Origin: Pelagibacteraceae bacterium AG-325-J13
GTDB taxonomy: Bacteria; Pseudomonadota; Alphaproteobacteria; Pelagibacterales; Pelagibacteraceae
DNA: 64,000 nucleotides
Direction of reading: 5' to 3'
Assembly (NCBI GenBank): GCA_003282835.1
Contig: QBYL01000002.1
Location: 84,864 to 148,863 of the forward strand
Position numbers and translations under genes: made by a program. The notes beneath the pieces were generated by a model, which did not search any database, had not been told where the DNA came from, and saw only the letters and a program-made list of their open reading frames with translations. Shown here piece by piece: positions 7,824 through 16,574 of this stretch; within the stretch, counting starts at the first letter, position 1, and every line of letters begins with the position of its first letter.

Positions 7824-8803
7824 TCTCCCTTGGAAGATAACCCGTTCATTTTAGCCCTGTGATTGAAAGCTTTTTGAATACTTTCAATGCTATTTTGATT
7901 TTTTCCAAATTCCTTTAGAGCGCTTGCTTGTAGTCCTCTTCCGTATGAAAAAGTAATCAAAAAACTAGTATCATTTATCTTATTTATTTCATTTAAATTT
8001 TTACTGGATTCGACCTCAGTCTGTCCTCCTGACAAAAAAGCAATTCCTGGAACTTCACTAGGAACATTTTTTTTCAAACAATCTAGAGTTCGTTTTGCTA
8101 TTTCTTCAGCGTCAACTTTATCTTCACATTCTGAACCTGGAATAACCATGTTTGGTTTTAAAACAGTTCCTTTCAAGTCTACGTTTTGCAGCTTCAGTTC
8201 CTTATAACATTCATTTAATACATTGGTAGTCGCTTTGTAACACTCATCAATATTATGTGATCCATCCATTAAAACTTCTGGTTCAACGATTGGTACCATC
8301 TTAGCTTCTTGCACTAGAGCTGCATATCTTGCTAAAGCATTGGCATTAGATTTTATAGATTGTGCTGATGGTAAATTTTTGTCAATTCTATAAACCGCTC
8401 TCCATTTTGTAAATCTTGCGCCAAGATCATAGTATTCTTTTAATCTTTCACGCAAACCATCTAGTCCTTCAGTTACTGTCTCATCTTTAGAACCAGCCAA
8501 TAGCTTCGCACCTTTATCAACTTTGATACCAGGTATTGCACCATGTTTAGATATAAGCTCAGGAATGGTTAGCCCTAAGGTAGTTTTTTGTCTGATAGTC
8601 TCATCAAATAAAATTACACCTCCAATATATTCTGTCATTGCACTTGAATTAAATAAAGTCTGTCTAAAATATAATCTATTTTTTTCTATATTTTCTACGT
8701 TAATGCTCTTAAATCTTTTAGCTATAGTTCCAGTGCTTTCGTCAGCTGCTAAAATGCCTTTTCCTTTAGCACACATTTTTTTTGCTATAATATTGAGATC
8801 CAT
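7787..8803 (-). CDS. fba: Class I fructose-bisphosphate aldolase
   Basis: This 338-residue protein is a Schiff-base aldolase of the class I (animal/plant-like) type, cleaving or forming fructose 1,6-bisphosphate. ILAADESTGTIAKR at 17-30 is the diagnostic N-terminal motif. The substrate lysine in FTKWRAV is K133, and the Schiff-base lysine lies in GTVLKPNMV (K216). GGQTEVESS near 278 and a C-terminal region ending in alanines complete the family pattern. It sits 9 bp after pgk and overlaps thiE, in a carbon-metabolism unit tkt-pgk-fba. It may work mainly in the gluconeogenic direction, which is inference from SAR11 physiology. Confidence 0.96.
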   Translation of the reverse strand: MDLNIIAKKMCAKGKGILAADESTGTIAKRFKSINVENIEKNRLYFRQTLFNSSAMTEYIGGVILFDETIRQKTTLGLTIPELISKHGAIPGIKVDKGAKLLAGSKDETVTEGLDGLRERLKEYYDLGARFTKWRAVYRIDKNLPSAQSIKSNANALARYAALVQEAKMVPIVEPEVLMDGSHNIDECYKATTNVLNECYKELKLQNVDLKGTVLKPNMVIPGSECEDKVDAEEIAKRTLDCLKKNVPSEVPGIAFLSGGQTEVESSKNLNEINKINDTSFLITFSYGRGLQASALKEFGKNQNSIESIQKAFNHRAKMNGLSSKGEWLESLEKDSAA

Positions 8804-8812
8804 ACTGGCTAT

Positions 8813-10006
8813 TTATTTTAAAACACTAATACCAGGCAAGTCTTTTCCTTCAAGAAATTCTAAAAAGGCTCCTCCTGCTGTTGATAAGTGTGTAAAAGAA
8901 AATTTACTATTATCTTTATTTATTGCAGATATTGTATCACCTCCTCCAAGTATCGAAACTAGAGATTTATTATTAGTATTTTCAGAGATTTTTTTTGCAA
9001 TAGCCAATGTTCCATCAGCAAAATTTATATTTTCAAAATAACCAGCAGGACCATTCCACAATACCATGTTAGAATTATCTATAATTTGTTTTATAGTATT
9101 AATAGTATTAGGCCCTATATCTAATATGATATCGTCTTGATCAATTAAGTCTAATTTTTTAACTTTTCCAGACCCTTTCAAATCTTTCGCAACATTGGCA
9201 TCTTCTGGAATATAAATTTTACATTTATATTTAAGAGCCTCAGAATAAATTTTTTTAATTGTTTCATTAGAATTCTTTTCTACAAGCGATTTACCAATTT
9301 TAAACCCTCCGTAAATTAAAAAATTGTTAGCCATAGCACCTACTATTACAATATTGTTCACGTTCTTTATTAAATTTATGATTACATTAATTTTAGTTGA
9401 GATTTTTGAACCTCCTATTATGCATGTCACTGGCTCTTTTTTATTATGAAGAATTGAATTAATTGCAAAAATTTCTTTCTTTAAAAGTGGGCCCCCGTAA
9501 CAATCCTTTATATACTTTGTAATTTTATGTATTGAAGCTTGCTTACGATGTGAACAAGAGAAGGCATCGTTAATATATATATCTCCTAGTGAAGCAAGAA
9601 TTTTAGCAAAATTATCATCATTTTCACTTTCTTCTTTAAAAAACCTAATATTTTCTAACAATAAAATTTCACCACTTTTTAAATATGAGAACTTACTTTT
9701 TGTTTCTTTATTATTTATATCTCCCGTAAAAAAATAAACATTATTTTTTAGGTGTTTTTTTAAAAATTTATAAACTGGTGTTAACGATAAAGAACTACTT
9801 CTTAGTCCTTTGGGTCTACCCAGGTGACTAATAATAATTACTTTTGCTTTTTTTTCTAACAAATTTTTCAAAAAAGGCAAATTAATCAAAATTCTTGTTT
9901 CATCTTGAATTTCTTTTTCAAATATCGGTACGTTTAAATCAAGTCTAAGGATAATTGTTTTGTCACAGATATTTATATTATCGGAAAAGAATTTTATATT
10001 ATCCAT
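8813..10006 (-). CDS. pgk: Phosphoglycerate kinase
   Basis: PGK interconverts 1,3-bisphosphoglycerate and 3-phosphoglycerate with ADP/ATP. The 397-residue protein contains the substrate-binding LRLDLNVP block near residue 20, SHLGRPKG near 60, the hinge region with LLENIRFFKEE, GGSKISTKI in the nucleotide-domain lysine loop, and LGGGDTISAI near the end. All match full-length bacterial PGK. It starts 11 bp after the tkt stop, and fba follows after 9 bp. The gap gene that often sits between tkt and pgk in Alphaproteobacteria is not here. Confidence 0.97.
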   Translation of the reverse strand: MDNIKFFSDNINICDKTIILRLDLNVPIFEKEIQDETRILINLPFLKNLLEKKAKVIIISHLGRPKGLRSSSLSLTPVYKFLKKHLKNNVYFFTGDINNKETKSKFSYLKSGEILLLENIRFFKEESENDDNFAKILASLGDIYINDAFSCSHRKQASIHKITKYIKDCYGGPLLKKEIFAINSILHNKKEPVTCIIGGSKISTKINVIINLIKNVNNIVIVGAMANNFLIYGGFKIGKSLVEKNSNETIKKIYSEALKYKCKIYIPEDANVAKDLKGSGKVKKLDLIDQDDIILDIGPNTINTIKQIIDNSNMVLWNGPAGYFENINFADGTLAIAKKISENTNNKSLVSILGGGDTISAINKDNSKFSFTHLSTAGGAFLEFLEGKDLPGISVLK

Positions 10007-10017
10007 CTATAACTTAA

Positions 10018-12000
10018 TTATTTTCTGAGCGATTGTTGAATTCTAACAACAATTTTTTCAACTGATAAACTCAGGTGATCATATATTTTTTTGTAAGGTG
10101 CACTTTCCCCGAATTTATCAATACCTAAGGCAAGACCATCATCACCTAAATATTTTTGCCATGAAGAAACACTACCTGCTTCAATAGTGACCTTTAATGA
10201 ATCTCTATCTAAGATATCTTTTTTATAATCTTCTGATTGTTTTTCAAAAAGTTCTTGGCAGGGCATAGACACAACTTTTGACTCAATATCAATTTCCTTC
10301 AGCTTTTTCTGAACATCTAAGGCAAGCTCAACTTCTGAGCCAGATGCTATTAAAGTAACTTTATTATCATGAGAAGTTATGTTCACTATATATGCTCCTT
10401 TTTCACATTTATTTTCTTCAGATAAAGCAGGGTTTATGTAAGGTAATTTTTGTCTAGATAAAGCTATAGCACTAGGGGTATTTTTACTTTTCAACGCTAT
10501 TTCCCAACACTCCAAAGTTTCATTAATATCAGCTGGACGAAAAACATTAAGGTTAGGTATAGCTCTCAAACCAGACAATTGCTCAATAGGTTGATGAGTG
10601 GGACCGTCTTCACCTAGACCAATAGAATCATGAGAAAAAATATAAATTACTTTTAAACCCATTAATGCTGAAAGTCTTATTGATGGCCTACAGTAATCAG
10701 AAAAAATCAAAAAAGTTCCGCCATAAGGAATTAAACCACCATACAAAGCTAACCCGTTCATTACAGCAGCCATCCCGTGTTCTCTAACACCAAAATGAAT
10801 ATAATTTCCGTCAAAATTTTTTGAATTAATTATTTTTGAGTTTTGAGTTTTTGTATTATTTGATCCACTAAGATCTGCGGAACCACCTATTAATTGAGGT
10901 AAAATGTTTGTAATATTTTCTATAGCAATCGATGAACACTGTCTTGTTGCTAAACTTGGTTTAGTATCAAAATATTTAATTTTTTCTTTTCTTATTAAAT
11001 CCTCAAGATCTCCTAAGTCTGAACCAATGTATGTCTGATTTAACTTTAATTTTAAATTATTGTTTTTTTTATTAAATTTTTCTTTCCAGTTTTCTTCTAA
11101 CTTTGCACCTTTTTGACCAATTTCTCTCCAAGTGTTAAGAATATTTTTAGGTATTTCAAAAGGTTTAAAATTCCATTTTAACTTTTTTCTAACTAAAGAA
11201 ATCTCTTCTTCTCCAAGAGGAGATCCATGAGAAGATGCTTTTCCAGATTTATTTGGTGACCCAAACCCAATGACAGTTTTACATGAAATTAAAGTGGGTT
11301 TGTTAGCTTTTGATGCTTTACTGATAGCTTTAGATATTTGTTTTTCATTATGTCCATTAATTTCTAAAAAATTCCAACCATAACTTTCAAATCTTTTTTT
11401 ATAATTATCAGAGACGCTTAATGAAGTCGATCCGTCAATAGAGATTTTGTTATTATCAAAAAAAACTATAAGATTTTTAAGTTTTAGGTGACCAGCTAAA
11501 CTCATTGCTTCATGACTTATACCTTCCATTAAGTCTCCATCACTTGCAATAACATAAGTTTTATTATTAATTATATCTGAACCCATTTTTTTTCTTAAAA
11601 TTTCCTCAGCTATAGCCATTCCTACAGAATTACCAAGGCCTTGACCAAGTGGTCCCGTGGTAGTTTCAATGCCTGAATTTTTTTTGTATTCAGGATGACC
11701 TGCGCAAATGGAATTTAATTGTCTAAAATTTTTTATATCCTCAATTGAAACACTTTTATAGCCAGTAAGATATAACAGTGAATACAAAAGCATAGATCCG
11801 TGTCCAGCAGAAAGTATAAATCTATCCCTATTGATCCATTCGGGATTACTTGGATTAAACCTCAGGTGGTATTTAAATAGTACTGTTGCAACATCTGACA
11901 TCCCCATTGGCATACCAGGATGTCCTGAATTTGCCTTCTGGACAGCGTCAATTGATAAAAATCTTATAGCGTTTGAAAGTTGATTAAATTTTACGTTCAC
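10018..12000 (-). CDS. tkt: Transketolase
   Basis: This 660-residue thiamine-diphosphate enzyme moves two-carbon units between sugar phosphates. N-terminal motifs SGHPGMPMG and the TPP-binding GDGDLMEG...NN region (ASDGDLMEGISHEAMSLAG, then FFDNNKISIDG) are intact. The pyrimidine domain has the FGVREHGMAAVMNGLA block and THQPIEQLSGLRAIPN. The length is normal. It heads the minus-strand unit that continues through pgk and fba, and is divergent from the zapA-proximal gene at 12063 across 62 bp. Confidence 0.97.
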   Translation of the reverse strand: MNVKFNQLSNAIRFLSIDAVQKANSGHPGMPMGMSDVATVLFKYHLRFNPSNPEWINRDRFILSAGHGSMLLYSLLYLTGYKSVSIEDIKNFRQLNSICAGHPEYKKNSGIETTTGPLGQGLGNSVGMAIAEEILRKKMGSDIINNKTYVIASDGDLMEGISHEAMSLAGHLKLKNLIVFFDNNKISIDGSTSLSVSDNYKKRFESYGWNFLEINGHNEKQISKAISKASKANKPTLISCKTVIGFGSPNKSGKASSHGSPLGEEEISLVRKKLKWNFKPFEIPKNILNTWREIGQKGAKLEENWKEKFNKKNNNLKLKLNQTYIGSDLGDLEDLIRKEKIKYFDTKPSLATRQCSSIAIENITNILPQLIGGSADLSGSNNTKTQNSKIINSKNFDGNYIHFGVREHGMAAVMNGLALYGGLIPYGGTFLIFSDYCRPSIRLSALMGLKVIYIFSHDSIGLGEDGPTHQPIEQLSGLRAIPNLNVFRPADINETLECWEIALKSKNTPSAIALSRQKLPYINPALSEENKCEKGAYIVNITSHDNKVTLIASGSEVELALDVQKKLKEIDIESKVVSMPCQELFEKQSEDYKKDILDRDSLKVTIEAGSVSSWQKYLGDDGLALGIDKFGESAPYKKIYDHLSLSVEKIVVRIQQSLRK

Positions 12001-12062
12001 AATTAAATTACCTATATAGACTTAAACTAAGTATATCAATATTATGATATAAAATAAATAAA

Positions 12063-12386
12063 ATGAACAATTTAAAAAAAAAGGAAAAAAATTTAAACGA
12101 CTTAATTGATAAGTTAGATGTTTTGACTACGACTTATTCACAGTCTACTTATGAAACAGAAAAAATTAAGACTGAAAAAAACGAGGTTCTTAGACAAAAA
12201 TCAGAAATTGAAAAAAAAAATCAAGAACTTGTTAGAGAACATAAATTTTTAAGGGATAAGTTAATTAAACTGCAAAACGAGGTTAACGCAAGATCGGACT
12301 TAGAAGATAAATTTAATCAAGATATAGAGGAGCTAAGTCAAGAAACTAGGGATTTAGTAATCGAAATAGATAAATGGCAAACGTAA
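12063..12386 (+). CDS. Small coiled-coil protein upstream of zapA
   Basis: This 107-residue protein is almost all charged heptads (KIKTEKNEVLRQKSEIEKKN and similar) and should form one long coiled coil; there is no signal peptide or membrane segment. It overlaps zapA by 13 bp. In many Alphaproteobacteria a DUF4164-like coiled-coil gene lies directly before zapA, so a role beside ZapA at the division ring is plausible but inferred from position. The family name is not certain because coiled coils carry little diagnostic sequence. Confidence 0.7.
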   Translation: MNNLKKKEKNLNDLIDKLDVLTTTYSQSTYETEKIKTEKNEVLRQKSEIEKKNQELVREHKFLRDKLIKLQNEVNARSDLEDKFNQDIEELSQETRDLVIEIDKWQT

Positions 12387-12820
12387 ATATTAAATTTAAC
12401 AATAAAGATTATCTTTTGTCGTGTGACGATGGCCAAGAAGAGTCTCTAAAAAATTTAACAAAATATTTAGATAAAAAATACTCTGAGTTGAAAGATAAGC
12501 TAGGTAATATAGGCGAAAATAAACTTTTGTTAATAACAACAATACATTTAATAGATGAGTACTTTGATTTAAAAAAAAGGGTCACTGATCAAAAGTTAAG
12601 ATTAGATAACTTATCAAGCAAATTTCAAGAAATGAGAGAATTAGCTATAAGATACAAAGACTTAAAAGATAAGGAAATACAAATATTAAATGACGAAATT
12701 AATAAATTCAAGGTTACTATTGAGGAAAGCAATTCTTTGTATGAGTCCATGCTAGATAGAACTACAAAGTCACTGGAAAAAATACTTTTAAATACTGAAT
12801 CAATTTCAAAAATTCAGTGA
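12374..12820 (+). CDS. zapA: Cell division protein ZapA
   Basis: ZapA bundles FtsZ filaments at the division site. The N-terminal ZapA domain is recognisable from MANVNIKFNNKDYLLSCDDG, with the E-x-x-L...L-x-x-Y-L-D/N-K pattern, followed by LLITTIHLIDEYFDLK and a long C-terminal coiled coil to residue 148, longer than the about 110 residues of E. coli ZapA. It is followed with no gap by the 5-FCL gene. In other proteobacteria 6S RNA often lies between these two genes; there is no room for it here. Confidence 0.88.
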   Translation: MANVNIKFNNKDYLLSCDDGQEESLKNLTKYLDKKYSELKDKLGNIGENKLLLITTIHLIDEYFDLKKRVTDQKLRLDNLSSKFQEMRELAIRYKDLKDKEIQILNDEINKFKVTIEESNSLYESMLDRTTKSLEKILLNTESISKIQ

Positions 12821-13369
12821 ATGAAAAAAGATCAATTAAGAAAAAAATTTTACAGAATTAGAAAAAATCAATATTTTGATATAACTTCAAAGTTTTTCAT
12901 TCCCTTGATAAAGTTCATAAAAAAAAAGTTTAAAAATAAAATTAATCTTTCAATATATTACCCAATGTCTTATGAGGTAAACACGCTCAAATTATTAGAA
13001 TTAAATACGAAAGATAAAATTAGACTTTTTCTACCTGTAATAAAAGCAAACAATTCAATGTATTTTCACAATTGGCAAAAAGATGACTTACTTCAAATTA
13101 ATAAATTAGGTATTTTAGAACCAATGATTTTAAATTCACATAAAGTCCCTGATGTTATGTTAATTCCTATGCTAGCATTTGATAGAGATAAAAACAGATT
13201 AGGTTACGGTGGGGGATTTTACGATAGATATTTGAATAAATTTTTGAAAAAAAATAAAAACATAATTACAGTTGGCATTGCCTTTTCATTTCAAAATTAT
13301 CACAAAATTCCAGTATCAGATGAAGATGTAAAATTGGACTATATATTAACTGAGCGAGGATATATTTAA
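12821..13369 (+). CDS. 5-formyltetrahydrofolate cyclo-ligase
   Basis: The enzyme (YgfA/MTHFS, 182 residues) converts 5-formyl-THF to 5,10-methenyl-THF using ATP. The diagnostic C-terminal motif is GYGGGFYDRYL with PMLAFDRDKNRLGYGGG around residues 118-136. The N terminus has the RKKFYRIRKNQ basic start and YYPMSYEVNT. It directly abuts zapA and overlaps the next gene by one base (TAATG). Folate genes recur in the window (folP at 23302, ygfZ at 52166). Confidence 0.92.
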   Translation: MKKDQLRKKFYRIRKNQYFDITSKFFIPLIKFIKKKFKNKINLSIYYPMSYEVNTLKLLELNTKDKIRLFLPVIKANNSMYFHNWQKDDLLQINKLGILEPMILNSHKVPDVMLIPMLAFDRDKNRLGYGGGFYDRYLNKFLKKNKNIITVGIAFSFQNYHKIPVSDEDVKLDYILTERGYI

Positions 13370-14175
13370 TGAAAATATTGATTTTAGGAGATGTAATGGG
13401 AAGGTCTGGTAGAATGGCTGTCAAAAAAAATTTAAACAAAATAATTAAAGAAAACAATATTGATTTTACTGTTCTAAACGGAGAAAATTCAGCCGATGAT
13501 GGCAAAGGAATTACAAATTTAATTGCTGAAGAATTTTTTCAAGAAGGTGTTGATGTTATAACTTCTGGTAATCATATTTGGGACAAAAAAGAAACTACAG
13601 ATTATATTGAAAAAGAAAAAAGATTGTTACGTCCTGCTAACTTGGTAGAAGGCTCACCAGGTAAAGGATATGGAATTTTTTTGACAAAAGACAATCAATT
13701 TAAAGTCGGTGTGATTAATTTAATGGGAAATGTTTTTATGAAAAAAACTGAAGATGTTTTTAAGAAGGCACAAAAAATTAAGGAACAAATGAAATTAAAA
13801 AAAAATGTTGATTTTATAATTGTAGATTTTCATGGAGAAATTACGAGTGAAAAAATGGCAATGGGACATTTTTTTGACGGTTCATCCACGGCTGTTTTTG
13901 GAACTCATACCCACGTTCCCACCGCAGATACAAGAATTTTAGAAAAAGGAACGGCCTACCAGACTGACTTAGGAATGTGTGGCGACTATAATTCTGTGAT
14001 TGGCATGAACAAAGAAAATTCACTAAGACGATTTCTTAAAGATAAAACTGCAACTCAACATTTTCCATCTGATGGAGATGCGACGCTATCAGGGATTATA
14101 ATTCATGCAGATCAAGAAACAGGTTTGGCAAAAAATGTTACGAGGTTAATTAAAGGTGGAAGCTTAAAAAATTAG
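13369..14175 (+). CDS. YmdB-family metallophosphoesterase
   Basis: This 268-residue protein belongs to the TIGR00282/YmdB calcineurin-like phosphoesterase family, some members of which hydrolyse 2',3'-cyclic nucleotides. Metal ligands are visible in MKILILGDVMGRSGR (D8), the NGENSADDGKGI block, SGNHIWD (N, H) and FHGEITSEKMAMGHFFDG, then GTHTHVPTAD near residue 178. The length matches. Its ATG overlaps the 5-FCL stop, and yebC follows 2 bp later, so it is part of an operon that runs into ruvC. The physiological substrate is unknown. Confidence 0.9.
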   Translation: MKILILGDVMGRSGRMAVKKNLNKIIKENNIDFTVLNGENSADDGKGITNLIAEEFFQEGVDVITSGNHIWDKKETTDYIEKEKRLLRPANLVEGSPGKGYGIFLTKDNQFKVGVINLMGNVFMKKTEDVFKKAQKIKEQMKLKKNVDFIIVDFHGEITSEKMAMGHFFDGSSTAVFGTHTHVPTADTRILEKGTAYQTDLGMCGDYNSVIGMNKENSLRRFLKDKTATQHFPSDGDATLSGIIIHADQETGLAKNVTRLIKGGSLKN

Positions 14176-14177
14176 AT

Positions 14178-14909
14178 ATGGCAGGTCATTCTCACTGGGC
14201 TGGAATAAAACATAAAAAAGGTCGTGCTGATAAAGAAAGATCAAAAATATTTTCAAAACTATCAAGGGAAATAACCGTAGCAGCAAAACTAGGAGACAAA
14301 GATCCTGACATGAATCCTAGATTGAGAACAGCAATACAAGCCGCAAAACAGGCAAACATGCCCAAAGATAACATTTTAAGAGCTATTAATAAGTCAGAAT
14401 TGAGTGATGAAAAAAATTATGAGAATTTAAGATATGAGGGATTTGGGCCTTATAATGTTGCTCTTATTATTGAAACTTTAACTGATAACAAAAATAGATC
14501 TGCCTCAAGTATTAGAACCGTTTTACAAAAAAATGGGGGCAGACTTGGTGAAACAGGATCAACATCACATCTGTTTAATGAGCACGGCATAATACATGTT
14601 AACAAAAAAAATATGAATGAAGACCAAATATTTGAAATTGCAACTAATTCTGGAGCATTAGACTGTTTAAGTTTTGATAGTTACCACGAGATTATTGCAA
14701 AAAAAGAGGATTTTTATAAAATTAAAAGTAAAGTTGAAAACAAAATAGTTGATTTAATGTACTCAGGTATAGAATGGAGGCCTTCAATTTTTTTAAATTT
14801 AGAGGGTGAAAAGAAAGAAAAAATTTTTGAATTATTGAATTTATTAGATGAATTAGAAGATGTGCAAAAAGTTTATGCTAATATTAACTTAGAAAAAAAT
14901 AACATATGA
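14178..14909 (+). CDS. yebC: YebC/PmpR-family regulatory or translation factor
   Basis: This 243-residue YebC protein begins MAGHSHWAGIKHKKGRADK, the invariant family opening (usually H-S-K-W/H-S-H-W), and contains RLRTAIQAAKQANMPKDNI and YEGFGPYNVALIIE, all canonical. YebC proteins have been described as transcription regulators and, more recently, as translation factors that help at proline stretches. It overlaps the ruvC-like gene by 4 bp, preserving the ancestral yebC-ruvC linkage. Confidence 0.95.
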   Translation: MAGHSHWAGIKHKKGRADKERSKIFSKLSREITVAAKLGDKDPDMNPRLRTAIQAAKQANMPKDNILRAINKSELSDEKNYENLRYEGFGPYNVALIIETLTDNKNRSASSIRTVLQKNGGRLGETGSTSHLFNEHGIIHVNKKNMNEDQIFEIATNSGALDCLSFDSYHEIIAKKEDFYKIKSKVENKIVDLMYSGIEWRPSIFLNLEGEKKEKIFELLNLLDELEDVQKVYANINLEKNNI

Positions 14910-15394
14910 AAATCATAGGAATTGATCCAGGATTGAGTGGAGCAATAGCTGTACTTAAGAATAATAAGGTACTGAATATAATGGATATGCCTGTTATGTC
15001 CGAAGGAAAAAAAAATAAAAGACAATTAAATAGCGCATTACTTGTAAGATTAATTAAAGAAAACATAATTGAAGGCGAAGAAGTCTCAGTAGTTGTTGAA
15101 CAGGTAAATGCAATGCCTGGGCAAGGAGTAACAAGTATGTTCAATTTTGGTCAAACTTTTGGAGCTATTAAAGGGATTTGTGCAGCTTTAGAGCTTCCAA
15201 TATTCTTTGTTAGGCCATCTAAATGGAAAAAACATTTTGAATTAATCAACTCATCTAAAGACTCTAGCAGAACAAAAGCAATCGAAATGTACCCTACATT
15301 ATCAAAAGAGTTGGGTAAAAAAAAAGACGTAAATAAATCAGATGCCATCTTGATAGCTAGATTTTACAGCGAGACTAGATTGTTAGATAAATAA
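14906..15394 (+). CDS. ruvC: RuvC-like Holliday junction resolvase, phage-type
   Basis: The protein is 162 residues with an RNase H-fold resolvase pattern. D7 lies in IGIDPGLSGAIAVL, E65 in VVVEQVNAMPGQG, and the C-terminal acidic pair is D141 and D146 in KKDVNKSDAILIA. The middle, SMFNFGQTFGAIKGIC and VRPSKWKKHF, resembles the RuvC-like proteins of phages and plasmids more than the cellular RuvC of E. coli type. It occupies the usual ruvC place after yebC, but ruvA and ruvB do not follow; tolQ starts 77 bp later. Function as the cellular resolvase is likely from position and intact acidic residues, but not proven. Confidence 0.85.
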   Translation: MKIIGIDPGLSGAIAVLKNNKVLNIMDMPVMSEGKKNKRQLNSALLVRLIKENIIEGEEVSVVVEQVNAMPGQGVTSMFNFGQTFGAIKGICAALELPIFFVRPSKWKKHFELINSSKDSSRTKAIEMYPTLSKELGKKKDVNKSDAILIARFYSETRLLDK

Positions 15395-15471
15395 GGTAAA
15401 TATAAATAATTTGATCATATTAACTAGAAAAGCGCCAAATTCATGACACATTCTAAAAGTAATCAACCATA

Positions 15472-16152
15472 ATGGAACAAGAAATTGCAACTCAAGTTGT
15501 TGGACTAGGCGGTAGTTCAGATTTTTCTCTATGGAAACTTTTTTTAAGAGCAGATTTTGTTGTAAAATTTGTAATAATTCTTCTTATTGCAAGCTCAATT
15601 TTTTCTTGGGCGTTAATTTTTGATAAATTCAAACTATTTAAAAGTATTAATGCATCAACAGAGGACTTTGAAAAAAAGTTTTGGAAAGCTAAGTCAGCAG
15701 AAAATTTTAACAATAATCTGCCTGCAAATTCTAAAGATCCCGCAACGATAATTTTTAAAACTGCGATGACCGAGTTAATGAAAACTAAAAGACAATCATC
15801 TGCTGTTCAAGCCGCAAGAGTTGAAAGAATATTAGAAATAGCAACTGATACAGAAATTAAAAAAATTGAAAAAAATTTTACTTTTTTAGCAACTATTGGT
15901 TCTACCGCTCCATTTATTGGTTTGTTCGGTACAGTATGGGGAATAATGAATTCTTTCCAATCAATTGCAATTTCAAGAAATACAAGTTTGGCGATCGTTG
16001 CACCTGGAATTGCAGAAGCACTATTTGCAACAGCTTTAGGGTTATTAGCAGCCATTCCAGCTGTTGTCGCATATAATAAGTTTAATAGTGACTCAAAAAG
16101 ATATATTTCTAAAATTGACAATTTTTCAAAAAGATTTTTATCAATAATTTAA
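15472..16152 (+). CDS. tolQ: Tol-Pal system proton channel protein TolQ
   Basis: TolQ is the five-subunit inner-membrane channel that, with TolR, uses the proton gradient to drive TolA. The 226-residue protein shows three membrane helices: about 22-45, then the FLATIGSTAPFIGLFGTVWGIM block near 140-162, then GIAEALFATALGLLAAIPAVVAYN near 180-203. The GTVWGIMNSF and EALxATAxGLxAAIPA motifs are the MotA/TolQ/ExbB signature. It opens the tolQRAB-pal-cpoB unit, with 1 bp to tolR. The usual ybgC thioesterase gene is missing upstream. Confidence 0.96.
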   Translation: MEQEIATQVVGLGGSSDFSLWKLFLRADFVVKFVIILLIASSIFSWALIFDKFKLFKSINASTEDFEKKFWKAKSAENFNNNLPANSKDPATIIFKTAMTELMKTKRQSSAVQAARVERILEIATDTEIKKIEKNFTFLATIGSTAPFIGLFGTVWGIMNSFQSIAISRNTSLAIVAPGIAEALFATALGLLAAIPAVVAYNKFNSDSKRYISKIDNFSKRFLSII

Positions 16153-16153
16153 A

Positions 16154-16567
16154 ATGGCTTTCAAATTTAATCGCTCTAGAAACGAACCAATGAGTGAAAT
16201 TAATGTAACTCCATTTGTTGATGTAATGTTAGTTTTGTTGATTATATTTATGGTGACAGCTCCTTTATTAACTGTAGGAGTTCAAGTTGATTTACCTGAG
16301 TCAGCAGCAGACTCCTTACCAGATGATCAAGAGCCATTAACTATATCAATTAATTCTAAAGGTGAAATTTATATACAAGAAATTAAAGTTGGTTATGAAA
16401 AAATTATTCCAAAACTATTAGCCATTGCAAAAAATAGAACTGATACAAGAATTTATGTTAGAGGAGATAAAACAATTAATTATGGAAGAGTTCTAGAAGT
16501 TATGGGTACATTATCTGGTGCTGGATTTTCTAAAGTAGCACTTATTTCTGAACCTTACAAAAATTAG
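16154..16567 (+). CDS. tolR: Tol-Pal system protein TolR
   Basis: TolR is a 137-residue single-pass protein with a periplasmic peptidoglycan-binding domain. The N terminus SEINVTPFVDVMLVLLIIFM carries the essential membrane aspartate (D in PFVDVMLVLL) that works with TolQ in proton transfer. The periplasmic part ends in VMGTLSGAGFSKVALIS, typical of the ExbD/TolR fold. It is 1 bp after tolQ and 7 bp before tolA. Confidence 0.96.
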   Translation: MAFKFNRSRNEPMSEINVTPFVDVMLVLLIIFMVTAPLLTVGVQVDLPESAADSLPDDQEPLTISINSKGEIYIQEIKVGYEKIIPKLLAIAKNRTDTRIYVRGDKTINYGRVLEVMGTLSGAGFSKVALISEPYKN

Positions 16568-16574
16568 ATGAAAA

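Noticed and set aside
12818..12823. Search for 6S RNA between zapA and the 5-FCL gene
   Set aside because: The two genes abut with no gap, so 6S RNA is not at this location; it may be elsewhere.
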